From Pseudomonadales bacterium (GTDB lineage Bacteria > Pseudomonadota > Gammaproteobacteria > Pseudomonadales > Azotimanducaceae): a DNA stretch of 33,965 nt. Positions 7,848-15,271 of this stretch are shown in pieces. Within the stretch, counting starts at the first letter, position 1; the number at the start of each line of letters is the position of its first letter. The DNA lies in assembly GCA_019090615.1 (NCBI GenBank), contig JAHRVQ010000071.1, forward strand, positions 1 to 33,965, written 5' to 3'. The notes beneath the pieces were generated by a model. That model saw only the letters and a list, made by a program, of their open reading frames with translations. It had not been told where the DNA came from and ran no database searches. The translations under genes were made by a program, and so were the position numbers.

Positions 7848-8366
7848 ATGCCCCTGATGGTCTATAGACATAATATTTCAGAATCCAATGCGCGTTTTGT
7901 CCAGGGCCTGGATGGTATTAACATTTTTCCGTTTATGTATCTTGGGGCAAAATACATGGTCACGGGTGTTGATCATCTGTTGTATCTGTTAGGCATGGTA
8001 TTTTTTCTACGCCGAATTAATGATTTGCTGCTTTAGGTGACGATATTTACTCTGGGCCATAGTATAACGTTAATGTTAGGTGTGCTGGTTGGGTGGAACG
8101 TAAATGTGTATCTGGTTGATGCCAGGTTGGCAGTATTTGTGTTTGGTCTATGCCATGGACTAGGGCTGGCCACCAAATTATAGGAACTGTCTCTGTCGCG
8201 TGAAGGGCTGTTAGTCAATGTTTTGAGTTTTAATCTCGGTGTGGAAATCGGTCAGGCTTTGGCTTTATCTGCCATGGTACTGCTGCTGATCCGCTGGCGA
8301 CGTTTTGCGGGTTTCAAACGGCAGGTTTTTTCACCGGTAAAATTGAATTTCGCGATGGATTTGTAA
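7848..8366 (+). pseudogene. HupE/UreJ-family membrane protein pseudogene
   Basis: One frame reads as a HupE/UreJ-type polytopic membrane protein: FMYLGAKYMVTGVDHLLYLL, then FLRRINDLLL, stop TAG at 8034-8036, then VTIFTLGHSITLMLGVLVGW and VNVYLVDA, then FGLCHGLGLATKL, stop TAG at 8181-8183, then LSREGLLVNVLSFNLGVEIG and QALALSAMVLLLIRWRR, final stop 8364-8366. Both TAG codons keep the frame. Between YLVDA and FGLCHG roughly 35-40 residues normally present in the family are missing. The N-terminal signal region is also absent or unrecognised. Intact relatives are membrane proteins thought to take part in metal (nickel/cobalt) handling. This copy cannot make a full protein. Confidence 0.85.
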
Positions 8367-8443
8367 ATCATCTTAAGCTTGCTGATTAGCTTTCGTGTTT
8401 TTGTTTTAAAAAAAATATCAATTATGGGCCTTTACAGGTATTA

Positions 8444-8959
8444 CTATAGGTTGGTGTTATGTTCATCAAAGTCATCACCTTGCACATAGGTAGCATGGCG
8501 TGTTTTGCAAACACGATATATCTGGCCGCCGGCATCAAATAATGCATCTGCATCCTGGGCTGCCGCAGCTGCCTGGGCCTGCTTTCCAGCTTCTATCAAG
8601 CCGACCGAAATATCTTTCCAGTGACCGGTATCTCTAAGATGCGCCGGCATCAATAACAGATTGCCGGTTGCTGCAACCACCGCCGCGCTATGTTGGACTG
8701 CAAGCCAGTCTTCGTCTGTGGTCGGGGCAAGCTCCCTGGTGCCCGCTGCGGTGATAATACTGCCGGCAGAATCCCAGATATGATCGGCTGCCGGGTCCAG
8801 TATCCATTGCATCAGGTGGTGAACATCGCCGCTTGGCTGAAACAGTACGGTGTTGGTGGATGCGGGTTGTGAACAACTGCTGAGCGTCGTCATAACTAGT
8901 AGGTATATTATTGGTTTCGTAATAATCGGTTTTATAATATTCGATTTTATAAGCATCAT
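8444..8959 (-). CDS. Lipoprotein cytochrome c'-like protein with broken haem motif (CKTRH)
   Basis: A protein of 171 residues with a lipoprotein signal ending LSSC (Cys29). The mature part is helical and Ala-rich (WDSAGSIITAAGTRELAPTT; MPAHLRDTGHWKDISVGLIE), and its C-terminal IYRVCKTRHATY matches the haem-attachment region of small cytochromes c (c'/c-556 style VCxxCHATY). The second haem-ligating Cys is Arg154: the codon at 8498-8500 reads CGC, one transition from TGC. Without both cysteines, thioether haem attachment would be impaired. The frame is otherwise open, so this is either a recently inactivated gene or a reading of a single mutation. It lies directly downstream of the DUF6152-like remnant on the same strand, inside a cluster of pseudogenes. 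No good ribosome site precedes the ATG. Confidence 0.7.
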   Translation of the reverse strand: MMLIKSNIIKPIITKPIIYLLVMTTLSSCSQPASTNTVLFQPSGDVHHLMQWILDPAADHIWDSAGSIITAAGTRELAPTTDEDWLAVQHSAAVVAATGNLLLMPAHLRDTGHWKDISVGLIEAGKQAQAAAAAQDADALFDAGGQIYRVCKTRHATYVQGDDFDEHNTNL

Positions 8960-8971
8960 AAGCGTTTATCT

Positions 8972-9154
8972 TTAGTCCCGTGGGTCGCTGCCGTCTTTGG
9001 GGGCACCAGTTCCGGAGGAGCCCATAAACAGTTTTTTGCCGTTAGCCAATGTGATGTTGCGACCATTGGCACGATTAGACAGGGCTTTACTTTGGTAGCC
9101 ATCAACAATAATTACTTCGCCGATTTTTAGTGAATGTTTATTAATGCTTCGGGC
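8972..9154 (-). pseudogene. DUF6152-like protein, C-terminal remnant
   Basis: The minus strand from 9154 to a stop at 8972-8974 reads HSLKIGEVIIVDGYQSKALS, then NRANGRNITLANGKKLFMGS, then SGTGAPKDGSDP. This matches the C-terminal end of small exported DUF6152-type proteins (gVEGYxAkdGsnxAnGRxvTLadGrklFxGSSGTGAP). An in-frame stop at 9155-9157 precedes it, and no start or N-terminal half is found upstream, so only about 60 residues of a roughly 120-residue protein remain. It ends 12 bp before the cytochrome-like gene, in the same direction. Confidence 0.7.
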
Positions 9155-9496
9155 TTATAGGGGATCTTACCTGGGGCGGTTAAGGGAAGTGAGTGGTGTG
9201 GGAATACTCGCCGTGAGATAAGAACGGATTATGCGAGTATGGTGTCAACTCGCCTCTAAAAAAACTTTCCTGTACGATGGTTGGCAATTGATAGCGGGTA
9301 TGATGGTTGGCAATAGATAGTGGGTAATAGAATGTCTGCTGAAAGGTAAATGCTCAAATAATAGGGTGAAGAGGATATCGAGATAGTGCTGAATGATATG
9401 CTTTTCAGGTTTGCAGTGTGGCTTGATACTCAGCTTTGGAGTACAGAGTTGCATGAATCCTATTATATGTATAGCTGGGCTGGCCAGGGATGTTGA
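9155..9496. other. Degenerate spacer
   Basis: About 340 bp without a supportable gene. It contains a 26-bp tandem duplication (9276-9327, listed separately). The lost N-terminal part of the DUF6152-like gene would be expected near the left end but is not readable. A long minus-strand open frame over 9245-9688 has no protein-like features and is taken as chance. Confidence 0.35.
9276..9327. repeat. 26-bp tandem duplication
   Basis: Two adjacent copies of a 26-bp unit beginning GATGGTTGGCAA (9276-9301 and 9302-9327), differing at only three positions. It is one of several short tandem duplications in the window. Confidence 0.85.
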
Positions 9497-9667
9497 TATT
9501 ATGCCGGCCAGGCGTATAAGAATGGCTGCGGGGTTATCCATTGGGCTTTGGCTGTCAGTGATTGCAACGGTAGAATGATTGCCTATGACTGGTGGGACTG
9601 TAACAAACCGATGCCGCAAATTATGTATTGGGCCGCAGGTTGTGTTAATGAACTGGCTGCAGCATAA
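9497..9667 (+). pseudogene. Unrecognised coding remnant
   Basis: Plus-strand frame of 56 codons, closed by TAA at 9665-9667 and preceded by TGA at 9494-9496. It reads like protein (HWALAVSDCNGRMIAYDWWD, then CNKPMPQIMYWAAGCVNELA) and has no start codon at its left edge. It could be the C-terminal end of a further gene in the decayed cluster. I do not recognise the family, and chance is possible. Confidence 0.3.
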
Positions 9668-9691
9668 AGTGAGTTTTAAAACGAGCATATA

Positions 9692-10092
9692 ATGGATCTG
9701 TTGTTCATATTTGAATGGATTGATAACTCTAGTCTGGCCACTTTATCTAAAGCCTGGGCGGGTTATACACGGTGGTGCAAACCGTCCATCTTAGCAGTAT
9801 GGTGGTTTTGGGGGGCATGATATTGGCCGGTGATTTGCGGATGTTGAATCTGTTAATGAAGGATATACCCGCTGCAGTCATTATTCGCAATACTCGAATA
9901 TGGATTAATGCGGCAGTGATAATGATCGTGTTGTCGGGCATATTCATGCTGGCAGCGGTTGCGATCAAACTTTATTATAACGTGTTTTTTTTAGTTAAGA
10001 TGATTTCTTTAGTACTTGGTCTGGGATTGTTTTATTGGTTGCGCAGTGCGGTATATTGTCGTGCAGCGGGGCGTTGGATCGGGTTTTCATGA
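9692..10092 (+). pseudogene. DUF6644-like membrane protein, frameshifted
   Basis: The ATG at 9692 opens MDLLFIFEWIDNSSLATLSK and AWAGY. The frame then breaks near 9768-9771, and the next frame continues VVQTVHLSSMVVLGGMILAG, DLRMLNLLMKDIPAAVI, a hydrophobic helix INAAVIMIVLSGIFMLAAVA and a terminal AAGRWIGFS. The combined product matches DUF6644-type small membrane proteins (HLSSMxxLGGxxLxxDLRxL near the start, GRWIGF at the end). Restoring one base would rejoin the frames. A stretch before AGRWIGFS also appears shorter than in relatives, suggesting an internal in-frame deletion. Relatives are about 150-170 residues with four membrane helices, of unknown function, and are often found beside DUF6152 genes, as here. 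Confidence 0.72.
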
Positions 10093-10168
10093 CAGTGGTC
10101 AATTGTTAAAAGTATGCTGCGGAGTATGGATCCCAGAAAATGCTAAAAACCATTACAGATGATGGCAA

Positions 10169-10303
10169 ATGAAGACTAACAAAATATTGGGCAGGTTAGC
10201 AGTGGTGATTTCTGGGACAATATTAGTCTCCTTGAGCGTGTATTGGGTGGTGCAGGTCATGGATGTTTTTGAGTTGTTGGCGTTGGCTAACGCGCCGCTC
10301 TAA
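10169..10303 (+). CDS. Small single-helix membrane peptide, unknown
   Basis: ORF of 44 residues: a basic start MKTNKILGR, one membrane helix LAVVISGTILVSLSVYWVVQ, and a short tail ending ALANAPL. It lies 76 bp after the DUF6644-like pseudogene and is closed just before a strong terminator, so it would be the last gene of that plus-strand unit. I do not recognise it. It may be a genuine small protein of the cluster or the N-terminal fragment of a truncated membrane protein; there is no clear ribosome site. Confidence 0.4.
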   Translation: MKTNKILGRLAVVISGTILVSLSVYWVVQVMDVFELLALANAPL

Positions 10304-10314
10304 ATTCAGCCGCC

Positions 10315-10370
10315 AAAAAAGCTGCGACTTTATTGACTCTTTGGTAAAGCCAAACGCAGCTTGTTTTTTT
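10315..10370. terminator. Bidirectional intrinsic terminator
   Basis: A stem AAGCTGCG (10319-10326) / CGCAGCTT (10355-10362), preceded by a run of A and followed by seven T. The 28-base loop can itself fold (CTTTGGTAAAG). The A run and T run allow it to act in both directions, between the plus-strand 44-residue ORF and the convergent minus-strand pseudogene. Confidence 0.7.
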
Positions 10371-10409
10371 ATCCCAGGCAGTAAGGCGCCGCCTCGCTAT
10401 TATAATTTG

Positions 10410-11499
10410 TTATCGGGCTTTGTGCTGTTGTTGTTCCTGCTTTCTTGCGCCTTTGAGTATGCCAGACATGGCGTAATTACCTTCATGACAGGCGTACTCG
10501 TACATCTGACTATCAGACAGCGGCATGGGTATTACCACGGTAAATGGCTGGGTAAAAGTGGCTGGTTCATCGATGGTATATTCGTAGACTAAGCGTGATT
10601 GACTAATCAATCGAAACCGTTCTACTAGCGTTAAATTTTCACCTAAACCCACTGCGCCACTAGTATCTAGTGCATCTAGCACAACGGGCAGTTGGAAAGT
10701 AGCAGTTTTAGTCGTGAAATTGGTGATAATAACCACTAGCGTATCACCTTGCCAATATCCCCGGGAATCTCCGGTCCACTTCCTTAGTTCTTCTGCCAGG
10801 GGTGGTCGGCCATCAATAGGTACAATTCTGGCGTAGTGGATCATTTCTGTGATGAGTACCACGTGGTCAGGGGTTTGAACTATCCTGAGATTATTATTGT
10901 AAGCGCTGGGTGTGAGTGGTGGGCCTGCATTGAAACCCAGTAGGCAGCGTTCTGATAGCCCGAGGGTTTCTGGCCCTGCAGGTCGATAAGTCGCAGGATC
11001 AACGCCAAAAGAAAATAGATCGCGCACGGGAGGAAGGCGTAAATGGTTTTGTTTTAATCGGGCTAAGGCGGCTGGGGTAAGTGGCGGCAGTCTGACGTTA
11101 GCAGGGTCGACAATGAGTGAAGTTCTATTGTCGTCGTGCATCTCGGTACCAAAATCATATCAGGTGCCATTATAAGTACCTTCAACATCATATTCAGCAG
11201 GGACTTCGCGTTGAGTGTCAACATCGTTGCGCAGGATCGCTTTTTTACGGTAATTTTCTGTTTCTTCTGCGGAAATGGTTTTCTGGTCAGTTAACGCTTT
11301 GGGGCGTTGTAAGGGGGTTAAAGTGTAAGGGGGTTAAAGTGCGGAAATCCCATATGTCCTGTAGGTCTGGGCGCGCTGTATTGGCTAAATCAGGTGTGAA
11401 TGTGGAATTCTCTGTCCCGTCGGTATTGGTACAGGCTGAGATTAAAATAACCAGCAGGGTGGATAGCAGCAGCAGATGCGATATGGTGGATTGGGTTAT
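10410..11499 (-). pseudogene. Conserved lipoprotein of the DUF6152/DUF6644 neighbourhood, pseudogene
   Basis: The gene can be reconstructed along the minus strand. An AAGGAG site (11506-11511) lies six bases before an ATA codon at 11497-11499 where ATG is expected. The frame then reads SHLLLLSTLLVILISACTNT (lipoprotein signal) and ARPDLQDIWDFRTLTPL. A perfect 16-bp tandem duplication (11309-11340) shifts the frame here. Deleting one unit restores QRPKALTDQKTISAEETENY and REVPAEYDVEGTYNGT, then TGA at 11160-11162 where relatives have Trp (YNxxWYDFG). After it comes an open stretch to the native stop, with RTSLIVDPANVRLPPLTPAA, GPPLTPSAYNNNLRIVQTPD and YEYACHEGNYAMSGIL, all conserved in this uncharacterised exported family. 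Three independent lesions make it a clear pseudogene. Confidence 0.85.
11309..11340. repeat. Perfect 16-bp tandem duplication that breaks a gene
   Basis: GTAAGGGGGTTAAAGT occurs twice head to tail (11309-11324, 11325-11340). Sixteen is not a multiple of three, so the duplication shifts the frame of the lipoprotein pseudogene. Removing one unit restores a continuous family-like reading. Confidence 0.92.
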
Positions 11500-11827
11500 T
11501 TCACGCTCCTTTTTATGAGGCTGAATGCATCACTGTGAATGCCTCACTGTAACCGCATTAGTGAGTATAGAAGCAAACATAACTTGCGAGTTGAATAAAA
11601 TCTACCGGTGGGGCTGATTATATTTGGGCGGGGTTGTTTTAAAAGCAATAGGTTTGAAGTAGGTTATGTGAACAGTTGGTTTACGGAGCGTCATCGTCAG
11701 TATATCGCTAGTAAAATGTATCGCTAGTAAAATGTATCGCTCGTAAAATAAGGTGCGCTAAGACTGCAAATTAATAAGGATATCTTGTAGCCTAGGGGAG
11801 TAGGGTTTCAATATTGAAGGAAATGGT
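11500..11827. other. Divergent intergenic region with 16-bp triplication
   Basis: About 330 bp separating the minus-strand lipoprotein pseudogene from the plus-strand acyl-CoA dehydrogenase. Apart from the pseudogene's ribosome site (11506-11511), the only structure seen is a tandem repeat, ATCGCTAGTAAAATGT, in three copies (11704-11719 and 11720-11735 identical, 11736-11751 diverged). Promoters for the acyl-CoA dehydrogenase must lie downstream of about 11750 or within the repeat. Confidence 0.5.
11704..11751. repeat. 16-bp tandem triplication
   Basis: Unit ATCGCTAGTAAAATGT: two identical copies followed by a third (ATCGCTCGTAAAATAA) with three changes. It lies 77 bp upstream of the acyl-CoA dehydrogenase start, so it could affect spacing in the promoter region. 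Confidence 0.88.
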
Positions 11828-13015
11828 ATGGTTTTGGATGATTTTAGGATAGAAGTTAGGCAATGGCTTAAAGAACATTGTCCGGAACAGGCGCGAGGTA
11901 AAGGTGACCCCATTTACCCGGGCTCCAAACGACCCAGGCTAACCGATGAAGTAGCGACCTGGCGCGCTAAGCTTGGCAGTAAAGGCTGGACTGTACCTAC
12001 CTGGCCAAAAGCCTATGGCGGCGGTGGTTTAACCCAGACGCAGGCACAGATATTACAGGAAGAGTTGCGGGCCATTAAGGCGCGGGTGCCGTTGGGTGGT
12101 ATGGGTATTTCAATGATTGGGCCAACCTTGCTTGAATTTGGTACGGAGGAGCAAAAACGCCAACATCTACCGCCTATCGCCATGGGCGAGGTGTCCTGGT
12201 GTCAGGGATATTCTGAGCCCGAAGCCGGTTCAGATCTGGCGAGCCTGCGTACTCGGGCTGAGGACAAGGGTGATTTTTTTAATATCAATGGGCAAAAGAT
12301 CTGGACCTCGGGTGCGGATTTTGCAGACTGGATATTCATGTTGGTGCGAACAGATTTTTCTGTGCCCAAACATGAAGGGATCAGCTTTATGTTAATGACT
12401 ATGGATCAGCCTGGGGTGCGGGTTCAACCGATACAGTTAATTTCTGGTGATTCTCCTTTTTGCGAAACTTTCTTTGACAATGCGGTGGCAGAAAAGTCTG
12501 ATCTTATTGGCCGGCTAAATCGTGGCTGGGGCGTCGGTAAACGATTGTTGCAGTACGAGAGACTGGGCCAGGGTGGGCTAGGTGATGCCAATGCAAGGCC
12601 TGCGCCCTATCGTCCTGATCTGGTCAGGACCGCCAAAAAGTATATCGGCGTAGATTCTCTGGGCAAAATTGATGATGTAGATGCAAGAAATAAAGTGGCC
12701 CAGTTTGCTATGAATAAACGCAGTTTTGAGCTTACCCAGGAGCGCTCAAAACAAGAAAATGCATCTGGTAAAAGCATGGGTGAAGCCACTTCCATTTTCA
12801 AAATGTATGGTGCTAGTATGGGTCGGGATACGGTAGACCTGCAATGTCAGTTGATGGGGCATCAGGGTTACGGTTGGGAAGGGACTAGTTTTAGTGACCA
12901 GGAAATACTTGCAACGCGAAATTTTTTAAGTGCTCGGGCGCATACCATTTATGGTGGCACCAATGAAGTACAACTTAATATTATCGCTAAACGGGTGCTC
13001 GAATTGCCAGATTAG
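11828..13015 (+). CDS. Acyl-CoA dehydrogenase
   Basis: An FAD-dependent enzyme of 395 residues that oxidises an acyl-CoA to the 2,3-enoyl-CoA and passes electrons to ETF. The domains are in the usual order: an N-terminal helical domain, then the middle domain with the FAD-binding stretch WCQGYSEPEAGSDLASLRTR and WTSGADFADWIFMLVRT, and the C-terminal domain with QCQLMGHQGYGWEG and IYGGTNEVQLNIIAKRVLEL. The usual YEGT glutamate of medium-chain enzymes is Gly here (YGGT), so the catalytic base must be elsewhere, as in several FadE subfamilies. GAAGGAAA precedes the ATG by a few bases. The CoA-transferase gene follows 142 bp later on the same strand. The substrate is not predictable from sequence alone. 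Confidence 0.9.
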   Translation: MVLDDFRIEVRQWLKEHCPEQARGKGDPIYPGSKRPRLTDEVATWRAKLGSKGWTVPTWPKAYGGGGLTQTQAQILQEELRAIKARVPLGGMGISMIGPTLLEFGTEEQKRQHLPPIAMGEVSWCQGYSEPEAGSDLASLRTRAEDKGDFFNINGQKIWTSGADFADWIFMLVRTDFSVPKHEGISFMLMTMDQPGVRVQPIQLISGDSPFCETFFDNAVAEKSDLIGRLNRGWGVGKRLLQYERLGQGGLGDANARPAPYRPDLVRTAKKYIGVDSLGKIDDVDARNKVAQFAMNKRSFELTQERSKQENASGKSMGEATSIFKMYGASMGRDTVDLQCQLMGHQGYGWEGTSFSDQEILATRNFLSARAHTIYGGTNEVQLNIIAKRVLELPD

Positions 13016-13122
13016 GTTTTATTTAATTAAGCGGGCGTTAACATCATTTGTTGTTCTCTCAGGGTGGCCCAAAAGTTGATTCATTGTGCAGGCTGCATTT
13101 GCGTCTGATTTTTTATTCTATG

Positions 13123-13142
13123 TTAAATTTGGTTAAATTTGG
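13123..13142. repeat. 10-bp tandem duplication upstream of CoA-transferase
   Basis: TTAAATTTGG occurs twice head to tail, immediately before the AAAGGA ribosome site of the CoA-transferase gene. Confidence 0.7.
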
Positions 13143-13157
13143 CTAAAGGATAAACCC

Positions 13158-14357
13158 ATGGATTATTTGTTAGATGATATTACTGTACTGGACGCCGCTT
13201 CTTTTCTGGCGGGTCCTGGGGCGGCAACGATACTGGCAGATTTTGGTGCCAATGTAATAAAGATTGAACCGCCAGGGGGTGATGGTTATCGGCAGTTGGT
13301 GGGTACATATCCGGTGCCCTATCATTGGCAGCTAACCTCAAGAAATAAACGCAGTTTGGTGTTAGATCTTACCACTGAGGCAGGGCAAGCGGTTTTGCAC
13401 CAGCTCGTTAAGCAGGCCGATGTCATCACCACAAATTTTCTGCAGCCCACTTTAGAACGTTATCAAATGGATTATCAGTGCCTTAAAGAAATTAATCCTC
13501 GGCTGATATTCGCCCATCTTACAGGTTACGGTACCAAGGGCATTGAGACTGCCCGGCGAGCATTCGATTTGACCGCCTGGTGGGCGCGTTCTGGCATGAT
13601 GGAATATGTTCGAGACGTAGATCAGGTGCCGCTTGGACCTGCGCCAGGCATGGGTGATCATGCGACTGCAACAGCATTATTTGGTGCCATCATGACTGGT
13701 TTGTATCGGCGGAGTAAAACCGGTGAAGGTAGTCTGGTTTCCACCTCTTTGTTAGCTAATGGCGTCTGGGCCAATGGCATGGCTTTGCAGGGGGTGATAG
13801 CTGGTAATGATGTCAGCAAGATACGTCGAGAAAAAGGCTTTATAAGTCCGTTTACCGGTACCTATAGAACCAGAGACGGCGATTATCTGGTGCTGGCGAT
13901 TATCAACGTCGAAAAAGAATGGCCACGATTGTGTCGTGCCCTAAATCACCAGGACTGGTTGCAGGACCCACGATTTTCTGAACATAGAACCTTAATGCGT
14001 AATCGCTATGAGTTGATGGACCTGATTAATGAAATTATGGGCCGACTTTCAATTGAGCAGGCCTGCGCTTTGCTGGATGAACATGATATTACCTATGGCC
14101 CTGTGCAGCAGATGTCTGCGGTATTGACGGACCAACAGATGCTGGATAATGGCATTGTTGTACCTACTAACGATGCCGAAGAAGATTATAAATTAACTAT
14201 CGGTAGTCCTATCAATATTGATGAGTCACCTAAAAAACCGCCGCAACGCGCCCCAGAAATTGGTGCGGACAGTACAGCTGTGTTACTTGAAATGGGCTTC
14301 TCGGAGCAGGATATCCAGGGCTTGATTAGTCGTGGGGTGGTGTTACAACGGGCATAG
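13158..14357 (+). CDS. Class III (CaiB/BaiF-type) CoA-transferase
   Basis: A protein of 399 residues, usual for family III CoA-transferases, which move CoA between carboxylates through an aspartyl-CoA thioester. The N-terminal VLDAASFLAGPGAATILADF and GANVIKIEPPGGD and the region FDLTAWWARSGMM are diagnostic. Asp167 in PGMGDHATATALFGAI is the likely catalytic nucleophile. SRNKRSLVLDLTTEAGQ matches the conserved NRNKRSLxLDL segment. AAAGGA lies seven bases before the ATG. It follows the acyl-CoA dehydrogenase on the same strand and may activate the acid that the dehydrogenase then oxidises. The true substrate is unknown. Confidence 0.9.
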   Translation: MDYLLDDITVLDAASFLAGPGAATILADFGANVIKIEPPGGDGYRQLVGTYPVPYHWQLTSRNKRSLVLDLTTEAGQAVLHQLVKQADVITTNFLQPTLERYQMDYQCLKEINPRLIFAHLTGYGTKGIETARRAFDLTAWWARSGMMEYVRDVDQVPLGPAPGMGDHATATALFGAIMTGLYRRSKTGEGSLVSTSLLANGVWANGMALQGVIAGNDVSKIRREKGFISPFTGTYRTRDGDYLVLAIINVEKEWPRLCRALNHQDWLQDPRFSEHRTLMRNRYELMDLINEIMGRLSIEQACALLDEHDITYGPVQQMSAVLTDQQMLDNGIVVPTNDAEEDYKLTIGSPINIDESPKKPPQRAPEIGADSTAVLLEMGFSEQDIQGLISRGVVLQRA

Positions 14358-14404
14358 CGTCGCGACCAAAATGGACAAAAGCGACGAAAATAGCCAAAAT
14401 ACCA

Positions 14405-14434
14405 ATCTACTGGCGCGAATCCATGCCAGTAGAT
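14405..14434. terminator. Hairpin between convergent CoA-transferase and SDR genes
   Basis: A perfect 10-bp stem ATCTACTGGC / GCCAGTAGAT with a 10-base loop, 48 bp after the CoA-transferase stop and 49 bp before the SDR stop. The T run is weak (TT-TAT), so termination is likely but not certain. Confidence 0.55.
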
Positions 14435-14482
14435 TTATACAACAGCGTCCAGAACTTTATCTAGTCTAATTAGTGCCCTAGT

Positions 14483-15271
14483 CTAAATAGTGGTACCCAT
14501 ACCGCCTGCGACGGGAATGATCGTGCCGTGAACATAGGTGCAGCGTTCAGAACTAAGGAAAACGGCGACATCCGAAACTTCCTGCAAGCTGCCCATGCGG
14601 CGCATAGGCAGGCCGGCTGTTTGTTTGGCGAGTAAGTCTTCAACAGATATACCCGCATCGTCAGCCCATTTTTGACCCATCTCGATAATACGTTCAGATT
14701 CAATCATACCTGGATTAATCGCGTTGACGAGAATGCCATCCTTGGCAACATCCAGCGCCAATGCGCCGGTGAAATTCATCAGTGCAGCATTGGCGACACC
14801 GCCATAAAGGTGCCCAGCACTTGGGTTTTTGCCGCCAAGACCGACAATATTGACAATACGGCCCCAGCCGCGTTCCCGCATACCGGAGATTATTTCTCGT
14901 GTCATGCGTATATAACCAGAAAGTTTTAGAGACCATGCGTCATGAAATGTCTCATCTTCCAGTGATGACAGTGAGCTTGCAGGAATAGCGCCGGCGCTGT
15001 TAACCAATATGTCGATTGGACCTAGTTTTTCTGTTGCTTTAACGGCGCTGCTCTGAACAGCATCGAGTGATTTAAGGTCGGCGGGTATTGCCGCGGCCTG
15101 GACACCATAGGTTGAGGCTATTGCGGCGCATTCTTTGTCGAGTACGGCGCTATTTCTTGCTACCAGGGCGACGTTAACACCTTCGGCAGCCAGACCCTGG
15201 GCAATCGCGAGCCCAATGCCTCGGCTTGCACCCGTGACAATTGCATTTCTTCCCTTGATTCCCATGTCCAT
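14483..15271 (-). CDS. SDR family protein with altered catalytic residues
   Basis: A Rossmann-fold protein of 262 residues from the short-chain dehydrogenase/reductase superfamily. The cofactor glycine motif TGASRGIG (13-20) and NSAG (91-94) are present, and VAGGMGTT at the C-terminus is typical. The active site is not classical: the expected Ser is Val143 (NIVG), and in the YxxxK motif Tyr156 is followed by Ala160 and Asn161 (LYGGVANAALM), so the catalytic Lys is missing. This GGxANAAL pattern recurs in an atypical SDR subgroup related to FabG, so it is probably a subgroup trait, not decay. GGAG is eight bases before the ATG. It is convergent with the CoA-transferase. Reaction unknown. Confidence 0.85.
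   Translation of the reverse strand: MDMGIKGRNAIVTGASRGIGLAIAQGLAAEGVNVALVARNSAVLDKECAAIASTYGVQAAAIPADLKSLDAVQSSAVKATEKLGPIDILVNSAGAIPASSLSSLEDETFHDAWSLKLSGYIRMTREIISGMRERGWGRIVNIVGLGGKNPSAGHLYGGVANAALMNFTGALALDVAKDGILVNAINPGMIESERIIEMGQKWADDAGISVEDLLAKQTAGLPMRRMGSLQEVSDVAVFLSSERCTYVHGTIIPVAGGMGTTI

Noticed and set aside
9245-9688. 147-codon minus-strand open frame
   Set aside because: Composition (His, Ile, Pro, Cys rich, no domain pattern) is that of an antisense reading; it spans a tandem duplication and a better plus-strand remnant.
10263-10592. 109-codon plus-strand open frame
   Set aside because: Runs through the terminator and antisense to the conserved end of the lipoprotein pseudogene.
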